Source of the DNA: Omphiscola glabra
Lineage: Eukaryota; Mollusca; Gastropoda; Lymnaeidae
Length of the DNA: 64,000 nucleotides
Direction: 5' to 3'
Assembly (NCBI GenBank): GCA_964017045.1
Contig: OZ024808.1
Location: forward strand, 10,285,784 to 10,349,783
Shown: positions 1 to 14,130 of the stretch, piece by piece
How the letters are laid out: each line of letters opens with the position of its first letter
Position numbering within the stretch: position 1 is the stretch's first letter
Program-made: the position numbers and the translations under genes
Notes under the pieces: generated by a model
Told to the model about the DNA's origin: nothing
The model's database searches: none
What the model saw: the letters and a program-made list of their open reading frames with translations, nothing else

Positions 1-3000
1 AGAAGCGCCGTAAGTTCGTAAATGTAACTAGAAGCTTCGTAGAATCGTAAAAAATGTAACTAGACGTCACGTAAGTTTGTAAAAAATGTAACTAGAAGCC
101 CACGTAGGTTTGTAAAAAATGTTACTAGAAGCCCCCGTAGGTTTGTAAAAAATGTAACTAGAAGACCCCGTAGGTTTGTACAAAAATGTAACTAGACGCC
201 CCCGTACGTTTGTAAAAAATGTAACTAGAATCCCAGTAGGTTTGTAAAAAATGTAACTAGAAGCCCCCGTAGGTTTGTAAAAAATGTAACTAGAATCCCC
301 GTAGGTTTGTAAAAAATGTAACCAGAAGCTCCCGTAGGTTTGTAAAAAATGTAACTAGAATCCCCCGTAGGTTTGTAAAAATGTAACTATAATCCCCAGT
401 AGGTTTGTAAAAAATGTAACTAGAAGCCACTGTAGGTTTGTAAAAATTGTAACTATATGCCTCCCATTCGTTTGTTAATGTAACTAGAAGCCCATGTAGG
501 TATGTAAATGTAACTAGTAGCACCTTAGATTTGTAAATATAACAAGAAGCCCCCATAAGTTAATAAATGTAACTAGAAGCCCCCGTAGGTTCGCAAATGT
601 AACAATAAGCCCCCGTAGGTTCGTAATTGTAACAAGAAGACCCAGTCGGTTCGTAAATGTAACTAGAAGTCCCTTAAGTTCGTAAATGTAACAAGAAGCC
701 CCCATAAGTTCGTAAATGTAATTAGAAGCCCTCGTAGGTTCGTAAATGTAACTAAACGCCGCTGTAGGTTCGTAAATGTAACGAGAAGATCCATAGGTTC
801 GTAAATGTAACAAGAAGCCCCCTTAGGTTCGTAAATGTAACAAGAAGGCCCCGTAGGTTCGTAAATTTAACTAGAAGCCCCGTAAGTTCATAAATGTAAC
901 TAGAAGCCCCGTAGGTTCGTAAATATAATAAGAAGGCCCCATGAGGTCGTAAATATAACTAGAAGCCCCTGTAGCTTTGTAAAAAATGTAACTAGACGTC
1001 CCGTAGGTTTGTAAAAAATGTAACTAGAAGCCCATGTAGGTTTGTAAAAATGTTACTAGAAGCCCCCGTAGGTTTGTAAAATGTAACTAGAAGCCCCCGT
1101 ATGTTTGTAAAAAATATAACTAGAAACCCCCGTAGGTTTGTAAAAATGTAACTAGAATCCCCAGTAGGTTTGTAAAAAATGTAACTAGAAACCCCCGTAG
1201 GTTTGTAAAAAATGTAACTAGATGCCCCAGTAGGTTTGTAAAAAATGTAACTAGAATCCCCGTAGGTTTGTGAAAAATGTAACTACAAGCTCCCGTAGGT
1301 TTGTAAAAAATGTAACTAGAATCCCCGTAGGTTTGTAAAAAATGTAACTAGAAGCCCCAGTAGGTTTGTAAAAATGTAACTAGAATCCCCAGTAGGTTTG
1401 TAAAAAATGTAACTAGAAGCCCCCGTAGGTTTGTAAAAAACGTAACTAGACGCCCCCGTAGGTTTGTAAAAAATGTAACTAGAATCCCCGTAGGTTTGTA
1501 AAAAATGTAACCAGAAGCTCCTGTAGGTTTGTAAAAAATGTAACTAGAATCCCCCGTAGGTTTGTAAAAATGTAACTTTAATCCCCATTAGGTTTGTAAA
1601 AAATGTAACTAGACGCCCCCGTACGTTTGTAAAAAATGTAACTAGAATCCCAGTAGGTTTGTAAAAAAATGTAACTAGAAGCCCCCGTAGGTTTGTAAAA
1701 AATGTAACTAGACGCCCCCGTAGGTTTGTAAAAAATGTAACTAGAATCCCCATAGGTTTGTAAAAAATGTAACCAGAAGCTCCCGTAGGTTTTTAAAAAA
1801 TGTAACTAGAATCCCCCGTAGGTTTGTAAAAATGTAACTATAATCCCCAGTAGGTTTGTAAAAAAATGTAACTAGAAACCCCCGTAGGTTTGTAAAAAAT
1901 GTAACTAGAAGCCCCAGTAGGTTTGTAAAAAATGTAACTAGAATCCCCGTAGGTTTGTAAAAAATGTAACTAGAATCCCCCGTAGGTTTGTAAAAATGTA
2001 ACTAGAATCCCCAGTAGGTTTGTAAAAAATGTAACTAGAAACCCCCGTAGGTTTGTAAAAAATGTAACTAGATGCCCCAGTAGGTTTGTAAAAAATGTAA
2101 CTAGAAGCCCCCGTAGGTTTGTAAAAAATGTAACTAGACGCCCCCGTAGGTTTGTAAAAAATGTAACTATAATCCCCGTAGGTTTGTAAAAAATGTAACC
2201 AGAAGCTCCCGTAGTTTTGTAAAAAATGTAACTAGAATCCCCAGTAGGTTTGTAAAAATGTAACTAGAATCCCCCGTAGGTTTGTAAAAATGTAACTATA
2301 ATCCCCAGTAGGTTTGTAAAAAATGTAACTAGACGCCCCCGTACGTTTGTAAAAAATGTAACTAGAATCCCAGTAGGTTTGTAAAAAATGTAACTAGAAG
2401 CCCCCGTAGGTTTGTAAAAAATGTAACTAGAATCCCCGTAGGTTTGTAAAAAATGTAACCAGAAGCTCCCGTAGTTTTGTAAAAAATGTAACTAGAATAC
2501 CCCGTAGGTTTGTAAAAATGTAACTATAATCCCCAGTAGGTTTGTAAAAAAGTGTAACTAGAAACCCCCGTAGGTTTGTGAAAAATGTAACTACAAGCTC
2601 CCGTAGGTTTGTAAAAAATGTAACTAGAATCCCCGTAGGTTTGTAAAAAATGTAACTAGAATCCCCAGTAGGTTTGTAAAAATGTAACTAGAATCCCCAG
2701 AAGGTTTGTAAAAAATGTAACTAGAAGCCCCCGTAGGTTTGTAAAAAACGTAACTAGACGCCCTCGTAGGTACTTAACTGTATTAAGAGACCCCGTAGGT
2801 TCGTAATGTAACAAAAAGACCCCGTAGGTTCTTAAATGTAACTAGAAGTCCCTTAGGTTCGTAAAAGTAACAAGATGCCCCCATAAGTTCGTAAAAGTAA
2901 ATAAAAGCCCACGTAGGTTCGTAAATGTAACAAGAAGCCCCAATCGGTTGGTAAATGTAACTAGAAGATCCTTAGGTTCGTAAATGTAACAAGAATGCCC

Positions 3001-6000
3001 CGTAGGTTCGTAAATGTAACTAGAAGCCCCGTAAGTTCGTAAATGTAACTAGAAGCTTCGTAGGTTCGTAAAAAATGTAACTAGACGTCACGTAAGTTTG
3101 TAAAAAATGTAACTAGAAGCCCACGTAGGTTTGTAAAAAATGTTACTAGAAGCCCCCGTAGGTTTGTAAAAAATGTAACTAGAAGACCCCGTAGGTTTGT
3201 ACAAAAATGTAACTAGACGCCCCCGTACGTTTGTAAAAAATGTAACTAGAATCCCAGTAGGTTTGTAAAAAATGTAACTAGAAGCCCCCGTAGGTTTGTA
3301 AAAAATGTAACTAGACCCCCCGTAGGTTTGTAAAAAATGTAACTAGAATCCCCGTAGGTTTGTAAAAAATGTAACCAGAAGCTCCCGTAGGTTTGTAAAA
3401 AATGTAACTAGAATCCCCCGTAGGTTTGTAAAAATGTAACTATAATCCCCAGTAGGTTTGTAAAAAATGTAACTAGAAGCCACTGTAGGTTTGTAAAAAT
3501 TGTAACTATATGCCTCCCATTCGTTTGTTAATGTAACTAGAAGCCCATGTAGGTATGTAAATGTAACTAGTAGCACCTTAGATTCGTAAATATAACAAGA
3601 AGCCCCCATAAGTTAATAAATGTAACTAGAAGCCCCCGTAGGTTCGCAAATGTAACAATAAGCCCCCGTAGGTTCGTAATTGTAACAAGAAGACCCAGTC
3701 GGTTCGTAAATGTAACTAGAAGTCCCTTAAGTTCGTAAATGTAACAAGAAGCCCCCATAAGTTCGTAAATGTAATTAGAAGCCCTCGTAGGTTCGTAAAT
3801 GTAACTAAACGCCGCTGTAGGTTCGTAAATGTAACGAGAAGATCCATAGGTTCGTAAATGTAACAAGAAGCCCCCTTAGGTTCGTAAATGTAACAAGAAG
3901 GCCCCGTAGGTTCGTAAATTTAACTAGAAGCCCCGTAAGTTCATAAATGTAACTAGAAGCCCCGTAGGTTCGTAAATATAATAAGAAGGCCCCATGAGGT
4001 CGTAAATATAACTAGAAGCCCATGAAGTTTTGTAAAAATGTTACTAGAAGCCCCCGTAGGTTTGTAAAATGTAACTAGAAGCCCCCGTATGTTTGTAAAA
4101 AATATAACTAGAAACCCCCGTAGGTTTGTAAAAATGTAACTAGAATCCCCAGTAGGTTTGTAAAAAATGTAACTAGAAACCCCCGTAGGTTTGTAAAAAA
4201 TGTAACTAGATGCCCCAGTAGGTTTGTAAAAAATGTAACTAGAATCCCCGTAGGTTTGTGAAAAATGTAACTACAAGCTCCCGTAGGTTTGTAAAAAATG
4301 TAACTAGAATCCCCATAGGTTTGTAAAAAATGTAACTAGAAGCCCCAGTAGGTTTGTAAAAATGTAACTAGAATCCCCAGTAGGTTTGTAAAAAATGTAA
4401 CTACACGCCCCCGTAGGTTTGTAAAAAATGTAACTAGAATCCCCGTAGGTTTGTAAAAAATGTAACCAGAAGCTCCTGTAGGTTTGTAAAAAATGTAACT
4501 AGAATCCCCCGTAGGTTTGTAAAAATGTAACTTTAATCCCCATTAGGTTTGTAAAAAATGTAACTAGACGCCCCCGTACGTTTGTAAAAAATGTAACTAG
4601 AATCCCAGTAGGTTTGTAAAAAAATGTAACTAGAAGCCCCCGTAGGTTTGTAAAAAATGTAACTAGACGCCCCCGTAGGTTTGTAAAAAATGTATCTAGA
4701 ATCCCCATAGGTTTGTAAAAAATGTAACCAGAAGCTCCCGTAGGTTTTTAAAAAATGTAACTAGAATCCCCCGTAGGTTTGTAAAAATGTAACTATAATC
4801 CCCAGTAGGTTTGTAAAAAAATGTAACTAGAAACCCCCGTAGGTTTGTAAAAAATGTAACTAGAAGCCCCAGTAGGTTTGTAAAAAATGTAACTAGAATC
4901 CCCGTAGGTTTGTAAAAAATGTAACTAGAATCCCCCGTAGGTTTGTAAAAATGTAACTAGAATCGCAAGTAGGTTTGTAAAAAATGTAACTAGAAACCCC
5001 CGTAGGTTTGTAAAAAATGTAACTAGATGCCCCAGTAGGTTTGTAAAAAATGTAACTAGAAGCCCCCGTAGGTTTGTAAAAAATGTAACTAGACGCCCCC
5101 GTAGGTTTGTAAAAAATGTAACTATAATCCCCGTAGGTTTGTAAAAAATGTAACCAGAAGCTCCCGTAGTTTTGTAAAAAATGTAACTAGAATCCCCAGT
5201 AGGTTTGTAAAAATGTAACTAGAATCCCCCGTAGGTTTGTAAAAATGTAACTATAATCCCCAGTAGGTTTGTAAAAAATGTAACTAGACGCCCCCGTACG
5301 TTTGTAAAAAATGTAACTAGAATCCCAGTAGGTTTGTAAAAAATGTAACTAGAAGCCCCCGTAGGTTTGTAAAAAATGTAACTAGAATCCCCGTAGGTTT
5401 GTAAAAAATGTAACCAGAAGCTCCCGTAGTTTTGTAAAAAATGTAACTAGAATACCCCGTAGGTTTGTAAAAATGTAACTATAATCCCCAGTAGGTTTGT
5501 AAAAAAGTGTAACTAGAAACCCCCGTAGGTTTGTGAAAAATGTAACTACAAGCTCCCGTAGGTTTGTAAAAAATGTAACTAGAATCCCCGTAGGTTTGTA
5601 AAAAATGTAACTAGAATCCCCAGTAGGTTTGTAAAAATGTAACTAGAATCCCCAGAAGGTTTGTAAAAAATGTAACTAGAAGCCCCCGTAGGTTTGTAAA
5701 AAACGTAACTAGACGCCCTCGTAGGTACTTAACTGTATTAAGAGACCCCGTAGGTTCGTAATGTAACAAAAAGACCCCGTAGGTTCTTAAATGTAACTAG
5801 AAGTCCCTTAGGTTCGTAAAAGTAACAAGATGCCCCCATAAGTTCGTAAAAGTAAATAAAAGCCCACGTAGGTTCGTAAATGTAACAAGAAGCCCCAATC
5901 GGTTGGTAAATGTAACTAGAAGATCCTTAGGTTCGTAAATGTAACAAGAATGCCCCGTAGGTTCGTAAATGTAACTAGAAGCCCCGTAAGTTCGTAAATG

Positions 6001-9000
6001 TAACTAGAAGCTTCGTAGGTTCGTAAAAAATGTAACTAGACGTCACGTAAGTTTGTAAAAAATGTAACTAGAAGCCCACGTAGGTTTGTAAAAAATGTTA
6101 CTAGAAGCCCCCGTAGGTTTGTAAAAAATGTAACTAGAAGACCCCGTAGGTTTGTACAAAAATGTAACTAGACACCCCCGTACGTTTGTAAAAAATGTAA
6201 CTAGAATCCCAGTAGGTTTGTAAAAAATGTAACTAGAAGCCCCCGTAGGTTTGTAAAAAATGTAACTAGACGCCCCCGTAGGTTTGTAAAAAATGTAACT
6301 AGAATCCCCGTAGGTTTGTAAAAAATGTAACCAGAAGCTCCCGTAGGTTTGTAAAAAATGTAACTAGAATCCCCCGTAGGTTTGTAAAAATGTAACTATA
6401 ATCCCCAGTAGGTTTGTAAAAAATGTAACTAGAAGCCACTGTAGGTTTGTAAAAATTGTAACTATATGCCTCCCATTCGTTTGTTAATGTAACTAGAAGC
6501 CCATGTAGGTATGTAAATGTAACTAGTAGCACCTTAGATTCGTAAATATAACAAGAAGCCCCCATAAGTTAATAAATGTAACTAGAAGCCCCCGTAGGTT
6601 CGCAAATGTAACAATAAGCCCCCGTAGGTTCGTAATTGTAACAAGAAGACCCAGTCGGTTCGTAAATGTAACTAGAAGTCCCTTAAGTTCGTAAATGTAA
6701 CAAGAAGCCCCCATAAGTTCGTAAATGTAATTAGAAGCCCTCGTAGGTTCGTAAATGTAACTAAACGCCGCTGTAGGTTCGTAAATGTAACGAGAAGATC
6801 CATAGGTTCGTAAATGTAACAAGAAGCCCCCTTAGGTTCGTAAATGTAACAAGAAGGCCCCGTAGGTTCGTAAATTTAACTAGAAGCCCCGTAAGTTCAT
6901 AAATGTAACTAGAAGCCCCGTAGGTTCGTAAATATAATAAGAAGGCCCCATGAGGTCGTAAATATAACTAGAAGCCCCTGTAGCTTTGTAAAAAATGTAA
7001 CTAGACGTCCCGTAGGTTTGTAAAAAATGTAACTAGAAGCCCATGTAGGTTTGTAAAAATGTTACTAGAAGCCCCCGTAGGTTTGTAAAATGTAACTAGA
7101 AGCCCCCGTATGTTTGTAAAAAATATAACTAGAAACCCCCGTAGGTTTGTAAAAATGTAACTAGAATCCCCAGTAGGTTTGTAAAAAATGTAACTAGAAA
7201 CCCCCGTAGGTTTGTAAAAAATGTAACTAGATGCCCCAGTAGGTTTGTAAAAAATGTAACTAGAATCCCCGTAGGTTTGTGAAAAATGTAACTACAAGCT
7301 CCCGTAGGTTTGTAAAAAATGTAACTAGAATCCCCGTAGGTTTGTAAAAAATGTAACTAGAAGCCCCCGTAGGTTTGTAAAAAATGTAACTAGAATCCCC
7401 CGTAGGTTTGTAAAAATGTAACTAGAATCCCCAGTAGGTTTGTAAAAAATGTAACTAGAAACCCCCGTAGGTTTGTAAAAAATGTAACTAGATGCCCCAG
7501 TAGGTTTGTAAAAAATGTAACTAGAAGCCCCCGTAGGTTTGTAAAAAATGTAACTAGACGCCCCCGTAGGTTTGTAAAAAATGTAACTAGAATCCCCGTA
7601 GGTTTGTAAAAAATGTAACCAGAAGCTCCCGTAGTTTTGTAAAAAATGTAACTAGAATCCCCCGTAGGTTTGTAAAAATGTAACTATAATCCCCAGTAGG
7701 TTTGTAAAAAAGTGTAACTAGAAACCCCCGTAGGTTTGTAAAAAATGTAACTAGAAGCCCCAGTAGGTTTGTAAAAAATGTAACTAAAATCCCCGTAGGT
7801 TTGTAAAAAATGTAACTAGAAGCCCCCGTAGGTTTGTAAAAAATGTAACTAGAATCTCCCGTAGGTTTGTAAAAATGTAACTAGAATCCCCAGTAGGTTT
7901 GTAAAAAATGTAACTAGAAACCCCCGTAGGTTTGTAAAAAATGTAACTAGATGCCCCAGTAGGTTTGTAAAAAATGTAACTAGAATCCCCGTAGGTTTGT
8001 GAAAAATGTAACTACAAGCTCCCGTAGGTTTGTAAAAAATGTAACTAGAATCCCCGTAGGTTTGTAAAAAATGTAACTAGAATCCCCAGTAGGTTTGTAA
8101 AAATGTAACTAGAATCCCCAGTAGGTTTGTAAAAAATGTAACTAGAAGCCCCCGTAGGTTTGTAAAAAACGTAACTAGACGCCCTCGTAGGTACTTAACT
8201 GTATTAAGAGACCCCGTAGGTTCGTAATGTAACAAAAAGACCCCGTAGGTTCTTAAATGTAACTAGAAGTCCCTTAGGTTCGTAAAAGTAACAAGATGCC
8301 CCAATCGGTTGGTAAATGTAACTAGAAGATCCTTAGGTTCGTAAATGTAACAAGAATGCCCCGTAGGTTCGTAAATGTAACTAGAAGCCCCGTAAGTTCG
8401 TAAATGTAACTAGAAGCTTCGTAGGTTCGTAAAAAATGTAACTAGACGTCACGTAAGTTTGTAAAAAATGTAACTAGAAGCCCACGTAGGTTTGTAAAAA
8501 ATGTTACTAGAAGACCCCGTAGGTTTGTAAAAAATGTAACTAGAAGACCCCGTAGGTTTGTACAAAAATGTAACTAGACGCCCCCGTACGTTTGTAAAAA
8601 ATGTAACTAGAATCCCAGTAGGTTTGTAAAAAATGTAACTAGAAGCCCCCGTAGGTTTGTAAAAAATGTAACTAGACGCCCCCGTAGGTTTGTAAAAAAT
8701 GTAACTAGAATCCCCGTAGGTTTGTAAAAAATGTAACCAGAAGCTCCCGTAGGTTTGTAAAAAATGTAACTAGAATCCCCCGTAGGTTTGTAAAAATGTA
8801 ACTATAATCCCCAGTAGGTTTGTAAAAAATGTAACTAGAAGCCACTGTAGGTTTGTAAAAATTGTAACTATATGCCTCCCTTTCGTTTGTTAATGTAACT
8901 AGAAGCCCATGTAGGTATGTAAATGTAACTAGTAGCACCTTAGATTCGTAAATATAACAAGAAGCCCCCATAAGTTAATAAATGTAACTAGAAGCCCCCG

Positions 9001-12000
9001 TAGGTTCGCAAATGTAACAATAAGCCCCCGTAGGTTCGTAATTGTAACAAGAAGACCCAGTCGGTTCGTAAATGTAACTAGAAGTCCCTTAAGTTCGTAA
9101 ATGTAACAAGAAGCCCCCATAAGTTCGTAAATGTAATTAGAAGCCCTCGTAGGTTCGTAAATGTAACTAAACGCCGCTGTAGGTTCGTAAATGTAACGAG
9201 AAGATCCATAGGTTCGTAAATGTAACAAGAAGCCCCCTTAGGTTCGTAAATGTAACAAGAAGGCCCCGTAGGTTCGTAAATTTAACTAGAAGCCCCGTAA
9301 GTTCATAAATGTAACTAGAAGCCCCGTAGGTTCGTAAATAAAATAAGAAGGCCCCATGAGGTCGTAAATATAACTAGGAGCCCCTGTAGCTTTGTAAAAA
9401 ATGTAACTAGACGTCCCGTAGGTTTGTAAAAAATGTAACTAGAAGCCCATGTAGGTTTGTAAAAATGTTACTAGAAGCCCCCGTAGGTTTGTAAAATGTA
9501 ACTAGAAGCCCCCGTATGTTTGTAAAAAATATAACTAGAAACCCCCGTAGGTTTGTAAAAATGTAACTAGAATCCCCAGTAGGTTTGTAAAAAATGTAAC
9601 TAGAAACCCCCGTAGGTTTGTAAAAAATGTAACTAGATGCCCCAGTAGGTTTGTAAAAAATGTAACTAGAATCCCCGTAGGTTTGTGAAAAATGTAACTA
9701 CAAGCTCCCGTAGGTTTGTAAAAAATGTAACTAGAATCCCCGTAGGTTTGTAAAAAATGTAACTAGAATCCCCAGTAGGTTTGTAAAAATGTAACTAGAA
9801 TCCCCAGTAGGTTTGTAAAAAATGTAACTAGAAGCCCCCGTAGGTTTGTAAAAAACGTAACTAGACGCCCCCGTAGGTTTGTAAAAAATGTAACTAGAAT
9901 CCCCGTAGGTTTGTAAAAAATGTAACCAGAAGCTCCTGTAGGTTTGTAAAAAATGTAACTAGAATCCCCCGTAGGTTTGTAAAAATGTAACTATAATCCC
10001 CATTAGGTTTGTAAAAAATGTAACTAGACGCCCCCGTACGTTTGTAAAAAATGTAACTAGAATCCCAGTAGGTTTGTAAAAAATGTAACTAGAAGCCCCC
10101 GTAGGTTTGTAAAAAATGTAACTAGACGCCCCCGTAGGTTTGTTAAAAATGTAACTAGAATCCCCATAGGTTTGTAAAAAATGTAACCAGAAGCTCCCGT
10201 AGGTTTTTAAAAAATGTAACTAGAATCCCCCGTAGGTTTGTAAAAATGTAACTATAATCCCCAGTAGGTTTGTAAAAAAATGTAACTAGAAACCCCCGTA
10301 GGTTTGTAAAAAATGTAACTAGAAGCCCCAGTAGGTTTGTAAAAAATGTAACTAGAATCCCCGTAGGTTTGTAAAAAATGTAACTAGAATCCCCCGTAGG
10401 TTTGTAAAAATGTAACTAGAATCCCCAGTAGGTTTGTAAAAAATGTAACTAGAAACCCCCGTAGGTTTGTAAAAAATGTAACTAGATGCCCCAGTAGGTT
10501 TGTAAAAAATGTAACTAGAAGCCCCCGTAGGTTTGTAAAAAATGTAACTAGACGCCCCCGTAGGTTTGTAAAAAATGTAACTATAATCCCCGTAGGTTTG
10601 TAAAAAATGTAACCAGAAGCTCCCGTAGTTTTGTAAAAAATGTAACTAGAATCCCCAGTAGGTTTGTAAAAATGTAACTAGAATCCCCCGTAGGTTTGTA
10701 AAAATGTAACTATAATCCCCAGTAGGTTTGTAAAAAATGTAACTAGACGCCCCCGTACGTTTGTAAAAAATGTAACTAGAATCCCAGTAGGTTTGTAAAA
10801 AATGTAACTAGAAGCCCCGTAGGTTTGTAAAAAATGTAACTAGACGCCCCCGTAGGTTTGTAAAAAATGTAACTAGAATCCCCATAGGTTTGTAAAAAAT
10901 GTAACCAGAAGCTCCCGTAGGTTTGTAAAAAATGTAACTAGAATCCCCCGTAGGTTTGTAAAAATGTAACTATAATCCCCAGTAGGTTTGTAAAAAAATG
11001 TAACTAGAAACCCCCGTAGGTTTGTAAAAAATGTAACTAGAAGCCCCCGTAGGTTTGTAAAAAATGTAACTAGAAGACCCCGTAGGTTTGTACAAAAATG
11101 TAACTAGACGCCCCCGTACGTTTGTAAAAAATGTAACTAGAATCCCAGTAGGTTTGTAAAAAATGTAACTAGAAGCCCCCGTAGGTTTGTAAAAAATGTA
11201 ACTAGACCCCCCCGTAGGTTTGTAAAAAATGTAACTAGAATCCCCGTAGGTTTGTAAAAAATGTAACCAGAAGCTCCCGTAGGTTTGTAAAAAATGTAAC
11301 TAGAATCCCCCGTAGGTTTGTAAAAATGTAACTATAATCCCCAGTAGGTTTGTAAAAAATGTAACTAGAAGCCACTGTAGGTTTGTAAAAATTGTAACTA
11401 TATGCCTCCCATTCGTTTGTTAATGTAACTAGAAGCCCATGTAGGTATGTAAATGTAACTAGTAGCACCTTAGATTCGTAAATATAACAAGAAGCCCCCA
11501 TAAGTTAATAAATGTAACTAGAAGCCCCCGTAGGTTCGCAAATGTAACAATAAGCCCCCGTAGGTTCGTAATTGTAACAAGAAGACCCAGTCGGTTCGTA
11601 AATGTAACTAGAAGTCCCTTAAGTTCGTAAATGTAACAAGAAGCCCCCATAAGTTCGTAAATGTAATTAGAAGCCCTCGTAGGTTCGTAAATGTAACTAA
11701 ACGCCGCTGTAGGTTCGTAAATGTAACGAGAAGATCCATAGGTTCGTAAATGTAACAAGAAGCCCCGTTAGGTTCGTAAATGTAACAAGAAGGCCCCGTA
11801 GGTTCGTAAATTTAACTAGAAGCCCCGTAAGTTCATAAATGTAACTAGAAGCCCGGTAGGTTCGTAAATATAATAAGAAGGCCCCATGAGGTCGTAAATA
11901 TAACTAGAAGCCCCTGTAGCTTTGTAAAAAATGTAACTAGACGTCCCGTAGGTTTGTAAAAAATGTAACTAGAAGCCCATGTAGGTTTGTAAAAATGTTA

Positions 12001-14130
12001 CTAGAAGCCCCCGTAGGTTTGTAAAATGTAACTAGAAGCCCCCGTATGTTTGTAAAAAATATAACTAGAAACCCCCGTAGGTTTGTAAAAATGTAACTAG
12101 AATCCCCAGTAGGTTTGTAAAAAATGTAACTAGAAACCCCCGTAGGTTTGTAAAAAATGTAACTAGATGCCCCAGTAGGTTTGTAAAAAATGTAACTAGA
12201 ATCCCCGTAGGTTTGTGAAAAATGTAACTACAAGCTCCCGTAGGTTTGTAAAAAATGTAACTAGAATCCCCGTAGGTTTGTAAAAAATGTAACTAGAATC
12301 CCCAGTAGGTTTGTAAAAATGTAACTAGAATCCCCAGTAGGTTTGTAAAAAATGTAACTAGAAGCCCCCGTAGGTTTGTAAAAAACGTAACTAGACGCCC
12401 CGTAGGTTTGTAAAAAATGTAACTAGAATCCCCGTAGGTTTGTAAAAAATGTAACCAGAAGCTCCTGTAGGTTTGTAAAAAATGTAACTAGAATCCCCCG
12501 TAGGTTTGTAAAAATGTAACTATAATCCCCATTAGGTTTGTAAAAAATGTAACTAGACGCCCCCGTACGTTTGTAAAAAATGTAACTAGAATCCCAGTAG
12601 GTTTGTAAAAAAATGTAACTAGAAGCCCCCGTAGGTTTGTAAAAAATGTAACTAGACGCCCCCGTAGGTTTGTAAAAAATGTAACTAGAATCCCCATAGG
12701 TTTGTAAAAAATGTAACCAGAAGCTCCCGTAGGTTTTTAAAAAATGTAACTAGAATCCCCAGTAGGTTTGTAAAAATGTAACTATAATCCCCAGTAGGTT
12801 TGTAAAAAAATGTAACTAGAAACCCCCGTAGGTTTGTAAAAAATGTAACTAGAAGCCCCAGTAGGTTTGTAAAAAATGTAACTAGAATCCCCGTAGGTTT
12901 GTAAAAAATGTAACTAGAAGCCCCCGTAGGTTTGTAAAAAATGTAACTATAATCCCCGTAGGTTTGTAAAAAATGTAACCAGAAGCTCCCGTAGTTTTGT
13001 ATAAAAATGTAACTAGAATCCCCAGTAGGTTTATAAAAATGTAACTAGAATCCCCCGTAGGTTTGTAAAAATGTAACTATAATCCCCAGTAGGTTTGTAA
13101 AAAATGTAACTAGACGCCCCCGTACGTTTGTAAAAAATGTAACTAGAATCCCAGTAGGTTTGTAAAAAAATGTAACTAGAAGCCCCCGTAGGTTTGTAAA
13201 AATGTAACTATAATCCCCAGTAGGTTTGTAAAAAAATTTAACTAGAAACCCCCGTAGGTTTGTAAAAAATGTAACTAGAAGCCCCAGTAGGTTTGTAAAA
13301 AATGTAACTAGAATCCCCGTAGGTTTGTAAAAAATGTAACTAGAAGCCCCCGTAGGTTTGTAAAAAATGTAACTAGAATCCCCCGTAGGTTTGTAAAAAA
13401 GTGTAACTAGAAACCCCCGTAGGTTTGTAAAAAATGTAACTAGAAGCCCCAGTAGGTTTGTAAAAAATGTAACTAAAATCCCCGTAGGTTTGTAAAAAAT
13501 GTAACTAGAAGCCCCCGTAGGTTTGTAAAAAATGTAACTAGAATCCCCCGTAGGTTTGTAAAAATGTAACTAGAATCCCCAGTAGGTTTGTAAAAAATGT
13601 AACTAGAAACCCCCGTAGGTTTGTAAAAAATGTAACTAGATGCCCCAGTAGGTTTGTAAAAAATGTAACTAGAATCCCCGTAGGTTTGTGAAAAATGTAA
13701 CTACAAGCTCCCGTAGGTTTGTAAAAAATGTAACTAGAATCCCCGTAGGTTTGTAAAAAATGTAACTAGAATCCCAGTAGGTTTGTAAAAATGTAACTAG
13801 AATCCCCAGTAGGTTTGTAAAAAATGTAACTAGAAGCCCCCGTAGGTTTGTAAAAAACGTAACTAGACGCCCTCGTAGGTACTTAACTGTATTAAGAGAC
13901 CCCGTAGGTTCGTAATGTAACAAAAAGACCCCGTAGGTTCTTAAATGTAACTAGAAGTCCCTTAGGTTCGTAAAAGTAACAAGATGCCCCCATAAGTTCG
14001 TAAATGTAAATAAAAGCCCACGTAGGTTCGTAAATGTAACAAGAAGCCCCAATCGGTTGGTAAATGTAACTAGAAGATCCTTAGGTTCGTAAATGTAACA
14101 AGAATGCCCCGTAGGTTCGTAAATGTAACT
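1..14130. repeat. Satellite superunit 1 (about 14.1 kb, five blocks)
   Basis: Using a conserved C-type junction as ruler (near 556, 3609, 6565, 8971, 11501 and 14686), block lengths are 3053, 2956, 2406, 2530 and 3185 bp. Each block has a short and a long run of 33-bp T-type monomers separated by two runs of 30-bp C-type monomers. The fourth block lacks the GAAGCTTCGTAG landmark that the others carry. The same series of marked monomers recurs in superunit 2. Whether the true left end of this superunit lies at position 1 or further left cannot be seen. Confidence 0.85.
3515..4012. repeat. Representative C-type monomer run within a block
   Basis: About sixteen consecutive monomers of the 30-bp form (GTTCGTAAATG, then TAACAAGAAGCC or TAACTAGAAGCC), flanked on both sides by 33-bp T-type monomers. 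The entry junction, with TATATGCCTCCCATTCG followed by TAGGTATGTAAATG, is found in every block (for example near 450, 6465, 8870, 11400, 14585, 17742, 20698, 23104, 26649, 28888 and 33354). Sharp switching between the two forms shows that the block, not the single monomer, is the unit now being copied. Confidence 0.8.
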
